From an uncultured Eubacteriales bacterium (lineage in GTDB: Bacteria > Bacillota > Clostridia > Oscillospirales > Acutalibacteraceae): 64,000 nt of DNA. Made by a program: the position numbers and the translations under genes. The notes under the pieces were generated by a model that had not been told where the DNA came from, did no database searches, and worked only from the letters and a program-made list of their open reading frames with translations. Numbering within the stretch: position 1 is the stretch's first letter; each line of letters opens with the position of its first letter. Shown here piece by piece: positions 43,319 through 51,773 of this stretch. The stretch lies in the NCBI GenBank assembly GCA_934636435.1, contig CAKUAQ010000001.1, positions 1 to 64,000 on the forward strand, in the 5' to 3' direction.

Positions 43319-43653
43319 TTATTCCCCGCCCTTTTGCGGATTTTGCCCATCAAATCATTCACATAATTACTTCCCCGGCCGACGAAAATTTCGGTCGGCG
43401 GCGTTCCGACCCGCAGCGCGACAAGAGCCACCCCCGGCACGACAAACAAATCCGCTCCGGCGGCGAAGCACAGGCGCACCGCTGTCCGCCCGGAGAACGG
43501 TCGCCGGGGAACGACCTTTCATCCGCTGCTGTCTGGGTTGGCATCCGGTCGTTCCCCCCGTCCTGTCCGGGCTGGCAGGGCCGCCGGGGGAGCGGGTGTG
43601 TCCGGCATTTGCTGCCGCCGGTGAAAAACGCGCAAAAAAATGAAAATTACCTC
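43319..43653. other. intergenic region with a long inverted repeat
   Basis: No gene recognised. GGGGAACGACC (43506-43516) and GGTCGTTCCCC (43547-43557) form an 11-bp perfect inverted repeat 30 bases apart, without a T tract. Confidence 0.5.
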
Positions 43654-43682
43654 TTGACAAACTGCATATCTTGGTGTATGAT
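43654..43682 (+). promoter_or_regulatory. promoter of the tRNA-Lys/Glu/5S/tRNA-Asn cluster
   Basis: TTGACA (43654-43659), 17-base spacer, TATGAT (43677-43682). Between it and the first tRNA is an 8-bp hairpin (AGCGGTTT / AAACCGCT, 43688-43708), perhaps a processing site. Confidence 0.85.
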
Positions 43683-43715
43683 AGTCAAGCGGTTTTCGAG
43701 AAACCGCTCATGTTT

Positions 43716-43791
43716 GCACCTTTAGCTCAGTTGGTAGAGCACCTGACTCTTAATCAGGGTGTCCAGGGTTCGAGTCCCTGAAGGTGCACCA
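43716..43791 (+). tRNA. tRNA-Lys (CTT)
   Basis: 76 bases with encoded CCA. Acceptor GCACCTT/AAGGTGC, D-arm AGCTCAGTTGGTAGAGC, anticodon loop CTCTTAA with anticodon CTT, T-loop GGTTCGAGTCC. Confidence 0.97.
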
Positions 43792-43796
43792 TACAT

Positions 43797-43872
43797 GGCC
43801 CGTTGGTCAAGTGGCCTAAGACTCCGGCCTCTCACGCCGGCAACAGCGGTTCGAATCCGCTACGGGTCACCA
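43797..43872 (+). tRNA. tRNA-Glu (CTC)
   Basis: 76 bases with encoded CCA. Acceptor GGCCCGT/ACGGGTC (one G-T pair), anticodon stem CCGGC/GCCGG, loop CTCTCAC with anticodon CTC, T-loop GGTTCGAATCC. One base separates it from the 5S gene. Confidence 0.95.
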
Positions 43873-43873
43873 C

Positions 43874-43990
<117 letters not shown>

Positions 43991-44021
43991 CACAAGCCCC
44001 TGCAATTGTGGGGGCGCATAT

Positions 44022-44097
44022 TGCTCCTTAGCTCAGTCGGTAGAGCGCATGACTGTTAATCATGATGTCGTCAGTTCGAGCCTGACAGGAGCAGCCA
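44022..44097 (+). tRNA. tRNA-Asn (GTT)
   Basis: 76 bases with encoded CCA. Acceptor TGCTCCT/AGGAGCA, D-arm AGCTCAGTCGGTAGAGC, anticodon stem CATGA/TCATG, loop CTGTTAA with anticodon GTT, T-loop AGTTCGAGCCT. Confidence 0.96.
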
Positions 44098-44100
44098 CAC

Positions 44101-44132
44101 GAAAAAGCACTTGCGATCGCAGGTGCTTTTTC
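44101..44132 (+). terminator. terminator of the tRNA/5S cluster
   Basis: GAAAAAGCACTTGCGA / TCGCAGGTGCTTTTTC, a near-perfect symmetric stem with a T run in both directions; it could end transcription on either strand. Confidence 0.85.
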
Positions 44133-44137
44133 GGTCA

Positions 44138-44232
44138 TATGCGCCTTATGGCGAGCGATATGTCCCTGTGACCGGGGATATTCGACTTCGTCGGATGATA
44201 TTCACTTGGCGAGCGCGAGGGCAAGTATCACA
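44138..44232. repeat. hairpin-rich element after the tRNA cluster
   Basis: Three or four small stems follow each other: CGCC-TTAT-GGCG (44142-44153), ATTCGAC-TTC-GTCGGAT (44180-44196), and ACTTG...CAAGT within GATA...TATC (about 44197-44229). The TTCG-type stem and the GATATTC/AAGTATC borders look like the palindromic dispersed repeats common in Clostridia genomes. Only one copy lies in this window, so its repeat nature is inferred. Confidence 0.4.
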
Positions 44233-44384
44233 CCCCTGTGAGCAAAGCAAAAAACACCGCTTTTGCACAGCCGGTAATACCCACACCCGGGAAGGCGCGG
44301 CCTATCTGCGTCTCTGTTTGAAAGCGACCGGCGAGGGTGAACGGTCAGACACGTCCCGTCCGTCCCGTTTTCGCACCCGGCAGC

Positions 44385-45005
44385 CTATTCCGGAATCTCA
44401 CCCCGGTCGATGGGGCGGTTCTTGAAATAGTATTGCCGGTCCCGGTCGTTCACCGTACGCAGCACCCGGCAGGGATTGCCGACGGCCACCACGTCGGAGG
44501 GAATGTCCTTTGTCACCACGCTGCCGGCGCCGATGACGGCATTGTCCCCGACGGTGACACCCGGCAGCACCACGGCTCCGGCGCCGATCCGGCAGTTGCG
44601 TCCGATGTGCACGGGTGCGTTATACGGATACCCCTGCTCCCGCAGAGCCAGCAGGATGGGATGTCCGGCGGTGGCCAGCGTGACCCGGGGAGCGATCATG
44701 GTGTGGTCGCCTATATAGATATGGGTATCGTCCACGCAGGTCAGCCCGAAATTCACATAGACATGGCTGCCGAGATGGATGTGGTGGCCGCCCCGGTTGG
44801 CGTAAAAGGGAGGCTCGACATAGCAGCCCTCCCCCAACTCCGCCAGCATGGCTTGCAGCAATGTCTGCCGCTCCTCCAGCTGGAAGGGACGGGTGTGGTT
44901 GAAATCATACAGCCGTTCCAGACACCGCTATTGCTTCTCCAGAATGTCCGGATCGTCCGGTAAATATAATTCGCCGGTGTGCATACGGTCTGTCATGGGC
45001 TTCAT
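44385..45005 (-). pseudogene. maltose/galactoside O-acetyltransferase interrupted by an in-frame TAG
   Basis: Reading from an ATG at 45005 (preceded by GGGAG) gives MTDRMHTGELYLPDDPDILEKQ, then TAG at 44930-44928 (codon 26), then in the same frame RCLERLYDFNHTRPFQLEERQTL and the full left-handed beta-helix part of a Maa/NodL-type acetyltransferase (catalytic His in ATAGHPI, hexapeptide repeats IGRNCRIGAGAVVLPGVTVGDN). The single nonsense codon is the only defect; the rest is intact, with a possible TTG restart at 44861. Recent inactivation, sequencing error or read-through are all possible. Confidence 0.85.
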
Positions 45006-45087
45006 TGAAAATTTCTCCCTTCGGTTTTCTTCATTATAGCAGTTGGCGTCGGCGAATGCAGGAACGGGAATTTTTGCAAAATACGCC

Positions 45088-45116
45088 TTGCAATGCGGCG
45101 GGATTTGCGGTACAAT
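45088..45116 (+). promoter_or_regulatory. promoter of pduL
   Basis: TTGCAA (45088-45093), 17-base spacer, TACAAT (45111-45116), 52 bases before the start codon. Confidence 0.7.
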
Positions 45117-45168
45117 GACGCGGTAAGCAGATGATTCGTCTGCGATTATGCGAAGGAGTGAATGAACA

Positions 45169-45747
45169 ATGTCTAAGGAAGTGTTGGTGGAGACCTCCGC
45201 CCGTCACGTGCACGTGACCAAAGAGGTGCTGGAGAGCCTGTTCGGCAAGGGGTATGAGCTGACGAAGAAAAAGGATCTGTCCCAGCCCGGGCAGTTTGCT
45301 TCCAATGAGCGTGTGGATGTGGTGGGGCCGAAGAAAACCCTGTCCGGCGTGTCGATCCTGGGACCGGTGCGCCCGGAGACCCAGGTGGAGCTGTCCCTGA
45401 CCGATGCCCGCAGCATTGGCGTGACCGCCCCGGTGCGGGAATCCGGCGATATCGCCGGCAGCGGCGCCTGCAAGCTGGTGGGGCCCTGCGGTGAGGTGGA
45501 GCTGTCCGAAGGCGTGATCGCCGCCAAGCGGCACATCCATATGACCACCGCCGATGCCGCGGCCATGGGGCTGGCGGACAAGCAGGTGGTGTCGGTGCAG
45601 GTGCCCTCGGCCAACGGGCGCGCGCTGACCTTTGGCGATGTGGTGGTGCGTGTCAGCGACAAGTATGCGCTGGCCATGCACATCGACACCGACGAGTCCA
45701 ACGCCGCAGGCGTGGCTCCCGGCACCATGGGCGTGATCTTGAAATAA
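45169..45747 (+). CDS. pduL: phosphate propanoyl/acetyltransferase, PduL type
   Basis: 192 residues, two PTAC domains. Zinc-binding histidine motifs SARHVHV (near 10) and AAKRHIHM (near 121) are intact. It interconverts acyl-CoA and acyl phosphate. There is no encapsulation peptide at the N-terminus and no microcompartment gene nearby, so it is likely the housekeeping enzyme of acetate formation in place of Pta. Single-gene unit with its own promoter. Confidence 0.93.
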   Translation: MSKEVLVETSARHVHVTKEVLESLFGKGYELTKKKDLSQPGQFASNERVDVVGPKKTLSGVSILGPVRPETQVELSLTDARSIGVTAPVRESGDIAGSGACKLVGPCGEVELSEGVIAAKRHIHMTTADAAAMGLADKQVVSVQVPSANGRALTFGDVVVRVSDKYALAMHIDTDESNAAGVAPGTMGVILK

Positions 45748-45866
45748 GCGTGTCTCTATACGGAAAGACGGGGGAAAGCCATGGGCTTTTTCCCGCCTTT
45801 CCGCTTTCTGCGGCTTGTGAAAACCGGTGCGCCGCCGCCGCGAAAAACCGGAGAAACAGAAAACAC

Positions 45867-45895
45867 TTGCCAATCGGTACCATATGGTGTATAAT
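45867..45895 (+). promoter_or_regulatory. promoter of the rml/polysaccharide operon
   Basis: TTGCCA (45867-45872), 17-base spacer, TATAAT (45890-45895), 56 bases before rmlA. Confidence 0.8.
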
Positions 45896-45950
45896 ATCCC
45901 CAGTTATATCCGGTGTTCTATAACTGTGCGGATGAAGGAGGAAGAATCCT

Positions 45951-46847
45951 GTGAAAGGTATTATTCTGGCAGGCGGCTCCGGTACCCGGCTGTACCCTCT
46001 GACAAAAGTGACGTCCAAGCAACTGCTGCCCATATACGATAAACCCATGATCTATTATCCCATGTCCGTGCTGATGAGCGCCGGTATTCGGGATATACTC
46101 ATCATCTCGACCCCTCAGGATACGCCCCGGTTTCAGGAGCTTCTGGGCGACGGCCATCATTTCGGTGTGGAGCTGTCCTATGCGGTGCAGCCCTCCCCGG
46201 ACGGTCTGGCACAGGCGTTTATTATCGGCGCCGATTTCATCGGCGACGATACCGTGGCGATGATTCTGGGGGATAATATTTTCTCCGGCCACGGCCTGCG
46301 TAAGCGGCTGAAGGCAGCGGTGGAAAATGCGGAGAACGGGCGCGGCGCTACGGTGTTCGGCTATTATGTGGACGATCCGGAGCGATTCGGCATCGTGGAA
46401 TTTGATGCCGCCGGACGGGCGGTTTCCATTGAGGAAAAGCCTGCGAACCCCAAGAGCAATTATTGCGTCACGGGGCTGTATTTCTACGACAATCGGGTGG
46501 TAAACTATGCCCGGGAGCTGAAGCCCTCCGCCCGGGGCGAGCTGGAGATCACCGACCTGAACCGCATCTATCTGGAGCGGGGCGCGCTGAATGTGGAGCT
46601 GCTGGGGCAGGGCTTTACCTGGCTGGATACCGGCACCCACGAGAGTCTGGTGGACGCCACCAACTTTGTCAAGACCGTGGAGACCCACCAGCACCGCAAG
46701 ATCGCCTGCCTGGAGGAGATCGCCTACCGCAACGGCTGGATCAGCCGGGAGGATGTGCTGCGGGTGTATGAGGAGCTGAAAAAGAACCAGTACGGCCAGT
46801 ATCTCAAGGATGTGCTGGATGGCAAATATCTGGACATTCTTCATTGA
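45951..46847 (+). CDS. rmlA: glucose-1-phosphate thymidylyltransferase
   Basis: 298 residues. Nucleotide-binding signature [28 protein letters not shown] at the N-terminus, then [14 protein letters not shown] and the substrate site [20 protein letters not shown]. It makes dTDP-glucose from dTTP and glucose-1-phosphate, the first step of dTDP-L-rhamnose synthesis. GTG start after AGGAGGAAG. Followed by rmlB. Confidence 0.97.
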   Translation: MKGIILAGGSGTRLYPLTKVTSKQLLPIYDKPMIYYPMSVLMSAGIRDILIISTPQDTPRFQELLGDGHHFGVELSYAVQPSPDGLAQAFIIGADFIGDDTVAMILGDNIFSGHGLRKRLKAAVENAENGRGATVFGYYVDDPERFGIVEFDAAGRAVSIEEKPANPKSNYCVTGLYFYDNRVVNYARELKPSARGELEITDLNRIYLERGALNVELLGQGFTWLDTGTHESLVDATNFVKTVETHQHRKIACLEEIAYRNGWISREDVLRVYEELKKNQYGQYLKDVLDGKYLDILH

Positions 46848-46867
46848 AAGGAACGAAAGGATACCGT

Positions 46868-47893
46868 ATGAAAAAGACGATTGTTGTGACCGGCGGCGCC
46901 GGATTTATCGGCAGCAACTTTGTGTTCCATATGCTGAAAAAGTATCCGGACTACCGCATCGTCTGCCTAGACAAGCTGACCTACGCGGGCAACCTGTCCA
47001 CGCTGGCGCCGGTGATGGATAATCCGCAGTTCCGCTTTGTCAAGGCGGATATCTGCGACCGGGAGGCGGTGAACCGCCTGTTTGAGGAGGAGCACCCGGA
47101 CGTGGTGGTGAACTTCGCCGCCGAGAGCCACGTGGACCGCTCCATTGAGGACCCGGGCATCTTCCTGCAGACCAACATCATCGGCACCGCCACCCTTATG
47201 GATGCCTGCCGGAAATACGGCATCGAGCGGTATCATCAGGTATCCACCGACGAGGTATACGGCGACCTGCCGCTGGATCGGCCGGACCTGTTCTTCACCG
47301 AGGAGACCCCCATCCACACCAGCTCCCCCTACAGCAGCTCCAAGGCGGGCGCCGATCTGCTGGTGCTGGCCTATCACCGCACCTATGGGCTGCCGGTGAC
47401 CATCAGCCGCTGCTCCAACAACTACGGTCCCTACCAGTTCCCGGAGAAGCTGATTCCCCTGATGATCGCCAATGCGCTCAACGATAAGCCCCTGCCGGTA
47501 TACGGCGAGGGGCTGAATGTGCGGGACTGGCTGTATGTGGAGGATCACTGCAAGGCCATCGACCTCATCATCCATAAAGGTCGCGTGGGCGAGGTGTACA
47601 ACGTGGGCGGCCATAACGAGATGAAGAACATCGACATTGTCCGGCTCATCTGCAAGGAGCTGGGCAAGCCGGAGAGCCTCATCACCCACGTAGCGGACCG
47701 CAAGGGGCACGATATGCGGTACGCCATCGACCCCACGAAGATTCATAACGAGCTGGGCTGGCTGCCGGAGACCCCCTTCGCGGAGGGCATCAAAAAAACC
47801 ATCCGCTGGTATTTGGACAACCGTGAGTGGTGGGAGACCATCATCTCCGGCGAATATCAGAATTATTATGAGAAAATGTACGGCAACCGCTGA
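46868..47893 (+). CDS. rmlB: dTDP-glucose 4,6-dehydratase
   Basis: About 341 residues of the extended SDR family. NAD site TGGAGFIGSNF, active-site YSSSKAGADLLV (Tyr/Lys) with STDEVYGDL, and sugar-nucleotide region NNYGPYQFPEKLIP. ATG at 46868 has AAAGG seven bases upstream; an upstream TTG at 46844 overlapping rmlA is unlikely. Confidence 0.97.
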   Translation: MKKTIVVTGGAGFIGSNFVFHMLKKYPDYRIVCLDKLTYAGNLSTLAPVMDNPQFRFVKADICDREAVNRLFEEEHPDVVVNFAAESHVDRSIEDPGIFLQTNIIGTATLMDACRKYGIERYHQVSTDEVYGDLPLDRPDLFFTEETPIHTSSPYSSSKAGADLLVLAYHRTYGLPVTISRCSNNYGPYQFPEKLIPLMIANALNDKPLPVYGEGLNVRDWLYVEDHCKAIDLIIHKGRVGEVYNVGGHNEMKNIDIVRLICKELGKPESLITHVADRKGHDMRYAIDPTKIHNELGWLPETPFAEGIKKTIRWYLDNREWWETIISGEYQNYYEKMYGNR

Positions 47894-47917
47894 GGCGGCG
47901 GGAGGAACGGACGGCAT

Positions 47918-48841
47918 ATGAGAGTATTGGTAACCGGCGTAGCCGGTCAGCTGGGGCACGACGTGATGAACGAGCTGCACCGCCGGGGGCATACGGGTGT
48001 CGGCTCGGACCTGGCGCCCGCTTACAGCGGGATCGCGGACGGCAGCCCGGTGACGCAGATGCCCTATGAGCCGCTGGATATCACCGACAGCGCTGCCGTA
48101 GAGCGGGTGCTGGAGAGGGTGCAGCCGGACGCGGTGATTCACTGTGCCGCCTGGACGGCGGTGGACGCCGCCGAGGAGCCGGAAAACCGGGACAAGGTCA
48201 CGGCGGTCAACGCCACCGGCACCCGGAATATCGCCGCCGTATGCGGCAAATTGGGCTGCAAGCTCATGTATATCAGCACCGACTATGTGTTCGACGGTCA
48301 GGGAGAGACCCCCTGGGAGCCGGATTGTCGGGCGTATGCGCCGCTGAACGTATACGGGCGCACCAAGCTGGACGGCGAGCTGGCGGTGGAGGAGCTGACG
48401 GACAAGCACTTCATCGTCCGCATCGCCTGGGTATTCGGCAAAAACGGCAAAAATTTCATCAAAACCATGCTGCGGCTGGGGGAGACCCACGACACCCTGC
48501 GGGTGGTGGACGACCAGATCGGCACCCCCACCTATACCTTGGATCTGGCGCGGCTGCTGGCGGATATGATCGAGACGGAGCGATTCGGCACCTACCACGC
48601 CACCAACGAGGGCGGCTATATTTCCTGGGCGGAGTTTGCCCGGGAGATTTTCCGGCAGTCGGGGATGGACGGCGTGACGGTGATCCCGGTGACCACGGAG
48701 GAATACGGGCTGTCGAAGGCTGCCCGCCCCTTCAACAGCCGACTGGATAAGCGTAAGCTGACGCAAATGGGCTTCACACCTCTGCCGGACTGGCGGGATG
48801 CGCTGGCGCGGTATTTACAGGAAATCGGAAACGGAGATTGA
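47918..48841 (+). CDS. rmlD: dTDP-4-dehydrorhamnose reductase
   Basis: 307 residues. NADPH site VTGVAGQLGHDV, then INCAAWTAVD-like HCAAWTAVDAAE, active-site YGRTKLDGE and STDYVFDG. It performs the last reduction to dTDP-L-rhamnose. Gene order rmlA-B-D-C is kept without gaps; the rmlC start region overlaps its stop. Confidence 0.96.
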   Translation: MRVLVTGVAGQLGHDVMNELHRRGHTGVGSDLAPAYSGIADGSPVTQMPYEPLDITDSAAVERVLERVQPDAVIHCAAWTAVDAAEEPENRDKVTAVNATGTRNIAAVCGKLGCKLMYISTDYVFDGQGETPWEPDCRAYAPLNVYGRTKLDGELAVEELTDKHFIVRIAWVFGKNGKNFIKTMLRLGETHDTLRVVDDQIGTPTYTLDLARLLADMIETERFGTYHATNEGGYISWAEFAREIFRQSGMDGVTVIPVTTEEYGLSKAARPFNSRLDKRKLTQMGFTPLPDWRDALARYLQEIGNGD

Positions 48842-48846
48842 ACGCT

Positions 48847-49449
48847 ATGGGACAGATTCAGGTGACGAAGGCTCCCATTGAGGGGTTGTATGTGATCGAG
48901 CCGACCGTTCACGGGGATGAACGGGGCTATTTTATGGAAACCTATAACCAGCGGGATATGCAGGACGCCGGACTGAATATGGTGTTCGTGCAGGATAACC
49001 AGAGTATGTCCAAAAAGGGCGTGCTGCGGGGTCTGCATTTCCAGAAGCAGTATCCCCAGGGCAAGCTGGTGCGGGTCATCAAGGGCAGCGTCTTTGATGT
49101 GGCGGTGGATCTGCGCGCCGGCAGCGTCACCTACGGACAGTGGTACGGCGTGGAGCTGACCGAGGAGAATAAAAAGCAGTTTTATATTGCCGAGGGGTTT
49201 GCCCACGGCTTTTTGGTGCTGAGCGATACGGCGGAATTTTGCTATAAGGTGACGGATTTCTACCACCCCGGCGATGAGGGCGGTCTGGCGTGGAACGACC
49301 CCGCCATCGGCATCGACTGGCCGCAGCTCACCGGCAGCTATCCCGGCTCGGCCGACGGCAGCGGCTACACGCTGGCGGACGGCACCCCGCTGACCCTTAG
49401 CGATAAGGATCAGAAATGGCTGGGGCTGCGGGATACATTCCGGTTCTGA
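48847..49449 (+). CDS. rmlC: dTDP-4-dehydrorhamnose 3,5-epimerase
   Basis: About 200 residues, cupin-fold. Signature HGDERGYFMETYNQRDM at the N-terminus, SKKGVLRGLHFQ with the catalytic His, FDVAVDLRAGS, and EGFAHGFLVLSD. ATG at 48847 is preferred over a TTG at 48838. Confidence 0.96.
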   Translation: MGQIQVTKAPIEGLYVIEPTVHGDERGYFMETYNQRDMQDAGLNMVFVQDNQSMSKKGVLRGLHFQKQYPQGKLVRVIKGSVFDVAVDLRAGSVTYGQWYGVELTEENKKQFYIAEGFAHGFLVLSDTAEFCYKVTDFYHPGDEGGLAWNDPAIGIDWPQLTGSYPGSADGSGYTLADGTPLTLSDKDQKWLGLRDTFRF

Positions 49450-49474
49450 CAGCAGCACACCGACAATTCACACG

Positions 49475-49509
49475 AGCCTGCGGCGAATGACTGTGGGCTT
49501 GTTGTTTTT
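49475..49509 (+). terminator. probable terminator after rmlC
   Basis: AGCCTGC (49475-49481) pairs with GTGGGCT (49493-49499, two G-T pairs), followed by TGTTGTTTTT. It may only partly separate the rml genes from the glycosyltransferase genes downstream. Confidence 0.6.
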
Positions 49510-49532
49510 CAGGGAGAGTCCCGGCAGATAAA

Positions 49533-50798
49533 ATGATTGAGGATGGAAGAAAGATGGAGGCAAGAAGCGATATTCAACATGTGTATCTGGTGGGAGCCAA
49601 ATCCATGGGCGCTTACGGTGGGTATGAAACATTTGTATATAAGCTCACGGAATACCATCAGAACCAGTCAAATATACAGTACCACGTGGCCTGTAAGGAA
49701 AACGGCGACGGCTGCATGGACGAGACAAAGTGCGCGGGCGCAACGAAGCTGAACGACCGGGAGTTTCTGTTGCACAATGCCCACTGCTTTAAGATTCATG
49801 TACCGCAGATTGGTCCCGCGCAGGCCATCTACTACGACGTGGCGGCGCTGCGGGCTTGCTGCAAGCACATAAGGGAAAATCACATTCCCCATCCGATCGT
49901 ATATATCATGGCCTGCCGCATCGGACCGTTCGCCGGGCATTATTATCGAAAGGTCCATAAGCTGGGCGGTACGGTATATCTCAATCCGGATGGCCATGAA
50001 TGGATGCGGGCGAAATGGTCGGCGCCTATTCGCAGGTACTGGAAGCTGTCGGAACGGATGATGGTGAAATACTGCGATCTGGCGATTTGCGATTCTGTGA
50101 ATATCGAGCGGTACATCCATGAAAGCTATGATGGGAAGGGAATCCGCGGTCGGGATCCGAAAACGACCTTCATTGCTTACGGAGCGGATCTGATTCCCAG
50201 TAAGCTGACGGACGATGATGAAAAGCTCACAGCCTGGTATCGGGAAAAGGGGCTGACCAAAAAGGGCTACTATCTGGTGGTGGGGCGTTTTGTGCCGGAG
50301 AATTCCTTTGAGGTGATGATCCGGGAGTTTATGCAGAGCCACAGCCGCCGGGATTTTGCTCTGATCACCAATGTGAACGGCCGCTTTTTGGCGGAGTTGG
50401 AGGCTAAACTCCACTTCGAAAGCGACCCACGCATCAAATTTGTCGGCACCGTGTATGATCAGGAATTGCTGAAAAAAATCCGGGAGAATGCCTATGCCTA
50501 TTTTCATGGGCACACGGTGGGGGGCACGAATCCGTCACTGATTGAGGCGCTGGGCAGCACAGATCTAAACCTGCTGGTAGACGTGGGCTTTAACCGGGAG
50601 GTGGCGGAGGATTGCGCCCTGTATTGGACCCGGTACGAGGGCGACCTGGCGCGGCTGATTGATGAAGTGGATACGATGGACGCAGATGAGATCGCCCGCA
50701 TGGGCGAAAAGGCCCGGAGGCGGGTGAGAGACGCATATAGCTGGGATTATATCACAGAGCGGTATGCGGAGGTGTTCGTGGGGTCTGAAAGGGACTGA
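49533..50798 (+). CDS. DUF1972-type rhamnosyl/glycosyltransferase (Cps2T-like)
   Basis: About 414-421 residues, GT4-like fold. N-terminal VYLVGAKSMGAYGGYETFVYKL is the DUF1972 signature of Cps2T-type rhamnosyltransferases; the C-terminal half has GYYLVVGRFVPENSFEVMIREF, VKFVGTVYDQE-like KFVGTVYDQELLKKIR and the acceptor loop FHGHTVGGTNPSLIEALG. The start may be ATG 49533 or ATG 49554, the latter closer to a GGATGGAAG site. Placement right after rmlABDC supports use of dTDP-L-rhamnose. Confidence 0.85.
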   Translation: MIEDGRKMEARSDIQHVYLVGAKSMGAYGGYETFVYKLTEYHQNQSNIQYHVACKENGDGCMDETKCAGATKLNDREFLLHNAHCFKIHVPQIGPAQAIYYDVAALRACCKHIRENHIPHPIVYIMACRIGPFAGHYYRKVHKLGGTVYLNPDGHEWMRAKWSAPIRRYWKLSERMMVKYCDLAICDSVNIERYIHESYDGKGIRGRDPKTTFIAYGADLIPSKLTDDDEKLTAWYREKGLTKKGYYLVVGRFVPENSFEVMIREFMQSHSRRDFALITNVNGRFLAELEAKLHFESDPRIKFVGTVYDQELLKKIRENAYAYFHGHTVGGTNPSLIEALGSTDLNLLVDVGFNREVAEDCALYWTRYEGDLARLIDEVDTMDADEIARMGEKARRRVRDAYSWDYITERYAEVFVGSERD

Positions 50799-50801
50799 AT
50801 A

Positions 50802-51770
50802 ATGGATTTGGTAAGTGTTATTGTTCCCGTATACAACGTTGAACAGTATATAAAAGTGTGTGTTGAGAGTTTAATCGCGCAAAGCTATCGAAATTTGGAC
50901 ATTATTTTGGTGGATGATGGTTCTACCGATCAAAGCGGAGAACTGTGCGACGCACTTGCGAGAGAGGACACGCGAATCCGGGTGTTGCACAAAATCAACG
51001 GCGGTTTGTCGGATGCAAGAAATTACGGGATGGAGTATGCGGCAGGTCAGTATGTCATGTTCGTGGATTCTGACGATGTGGTAGATAAGGAGATTGTTGC
51101 ACGACTTCATACGCTGATTACCACATACCCGGATGTTGCACTCGCGGTGTGTGGTTTGTCGCATTTTTACGATGGAGAGGTGCCGGCTTTTTCCTACGAC
51201 GACGCGATTGCTGTGATGGAGCGCGACGAAGCTCTTGCGGATTTTTTATATCAAAAGCGGATTCCTACGTCCGCCTGCGGAAAGCTGTATTTTAAAGAAT
51301 CTTTGGAAGCGGTCCGCTTTGTGAAAGGGCAGAGATTTGAGGATAACGAGTTCGTTTTTAAGGTTCTGCTGGAGTCCCGCCGGGTGGTTTACAGCGCCTC
51401 CGGATTGTATGCGTATCGTCATAGGCACAACAGTATAACAACGGCTACCTTTGACGATAAGGAGTTTGACATTATCCGTATCGGGCAGAAGATTATGGAG
51501 GAGACTGCAGTTCTGGATGACCGGATAAAGATGGCTGCTCTGGCCTATCAGTGTACCAACTGCTTTCGACTATATGTGACCGCTTCTGCAGAGTTTGTCA
51601 ACAGCGCGGAATTTGCATATTGTAAAGATTTTTTGAAAAAAAACGCCGGTGAAGCTTCTAGGGATCCGGGTGTCAGAAAGAAAGTAAAGATAGGATTAAT
51701 GCTATTCCGTGTGAGGACACCGAGAGCGGTTTTAGAATATATACGCAGTAAAAAAAGTCGGTGGAGTTAG
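50802..51770 (+). CDS. GT2-family glycosyltransferase
   Basis: 322 residues. GT-A fold beginning VSVIVPVYNVEQYIKVCVESL, with LDIILVDDGSTDQSG and the metal-binding VMFVDSDDVV (DxD). It transfers one sugar during repeat-unit assembly on the cytoplasmic face. Base composition becomes clearly more A/T-rich from here on. Confidence 0.93.
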   Translation: MDLVSVIVPVYNVEQYIKVCVESLIAQSYRNLDIILVDDGSTDQSGELCDALAREDTRIRVLHKINGGLSDARNYGMEYAAGQYVMFVDSDDVVDKEIVARLHTLITTYPDVALAVCGLSHFYDGEVPAFSYDDAIAVMERDEALADFLYQKRIPTSACGKLYFKESLEAVRFVKGQRFEDNEFVFKVLLESRRVVYSASGLYAYRHRHNSITTATFDDKEFDIIRIGQKIMEETAVLDDRIKMAALAYQCTNCFRLYVTASAEFVNSAEFAYCKDFLKKNAGEASRDPGVRKKVKIGLMLFRVRTPRAVLEYIRSKKSRWS

Positions 51771-51773
51771 ACA

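Noticed and set aside
43506..43557. Inverted repeat as a transposon end or CRISPR repeat
   Set aside because: Only one pair of 11-base arms is present, with no transposase or repeated spacer pattern. No CRISPR array was seen anywhere in the window.
43183..43725. Plus-strand open frame of 180 codons after tRNA-Val
   Set aside because: It begins within the tRNA and crosses a perfect terminator and the next tRNA promoter; it cannot be a real gene.
45169..45747. PduL as part of a bacterial microcompartment
   Set aside because: No shell-protein genes or N-terminal encapsulation peptide are present; the gene stands alone with its own promoter.
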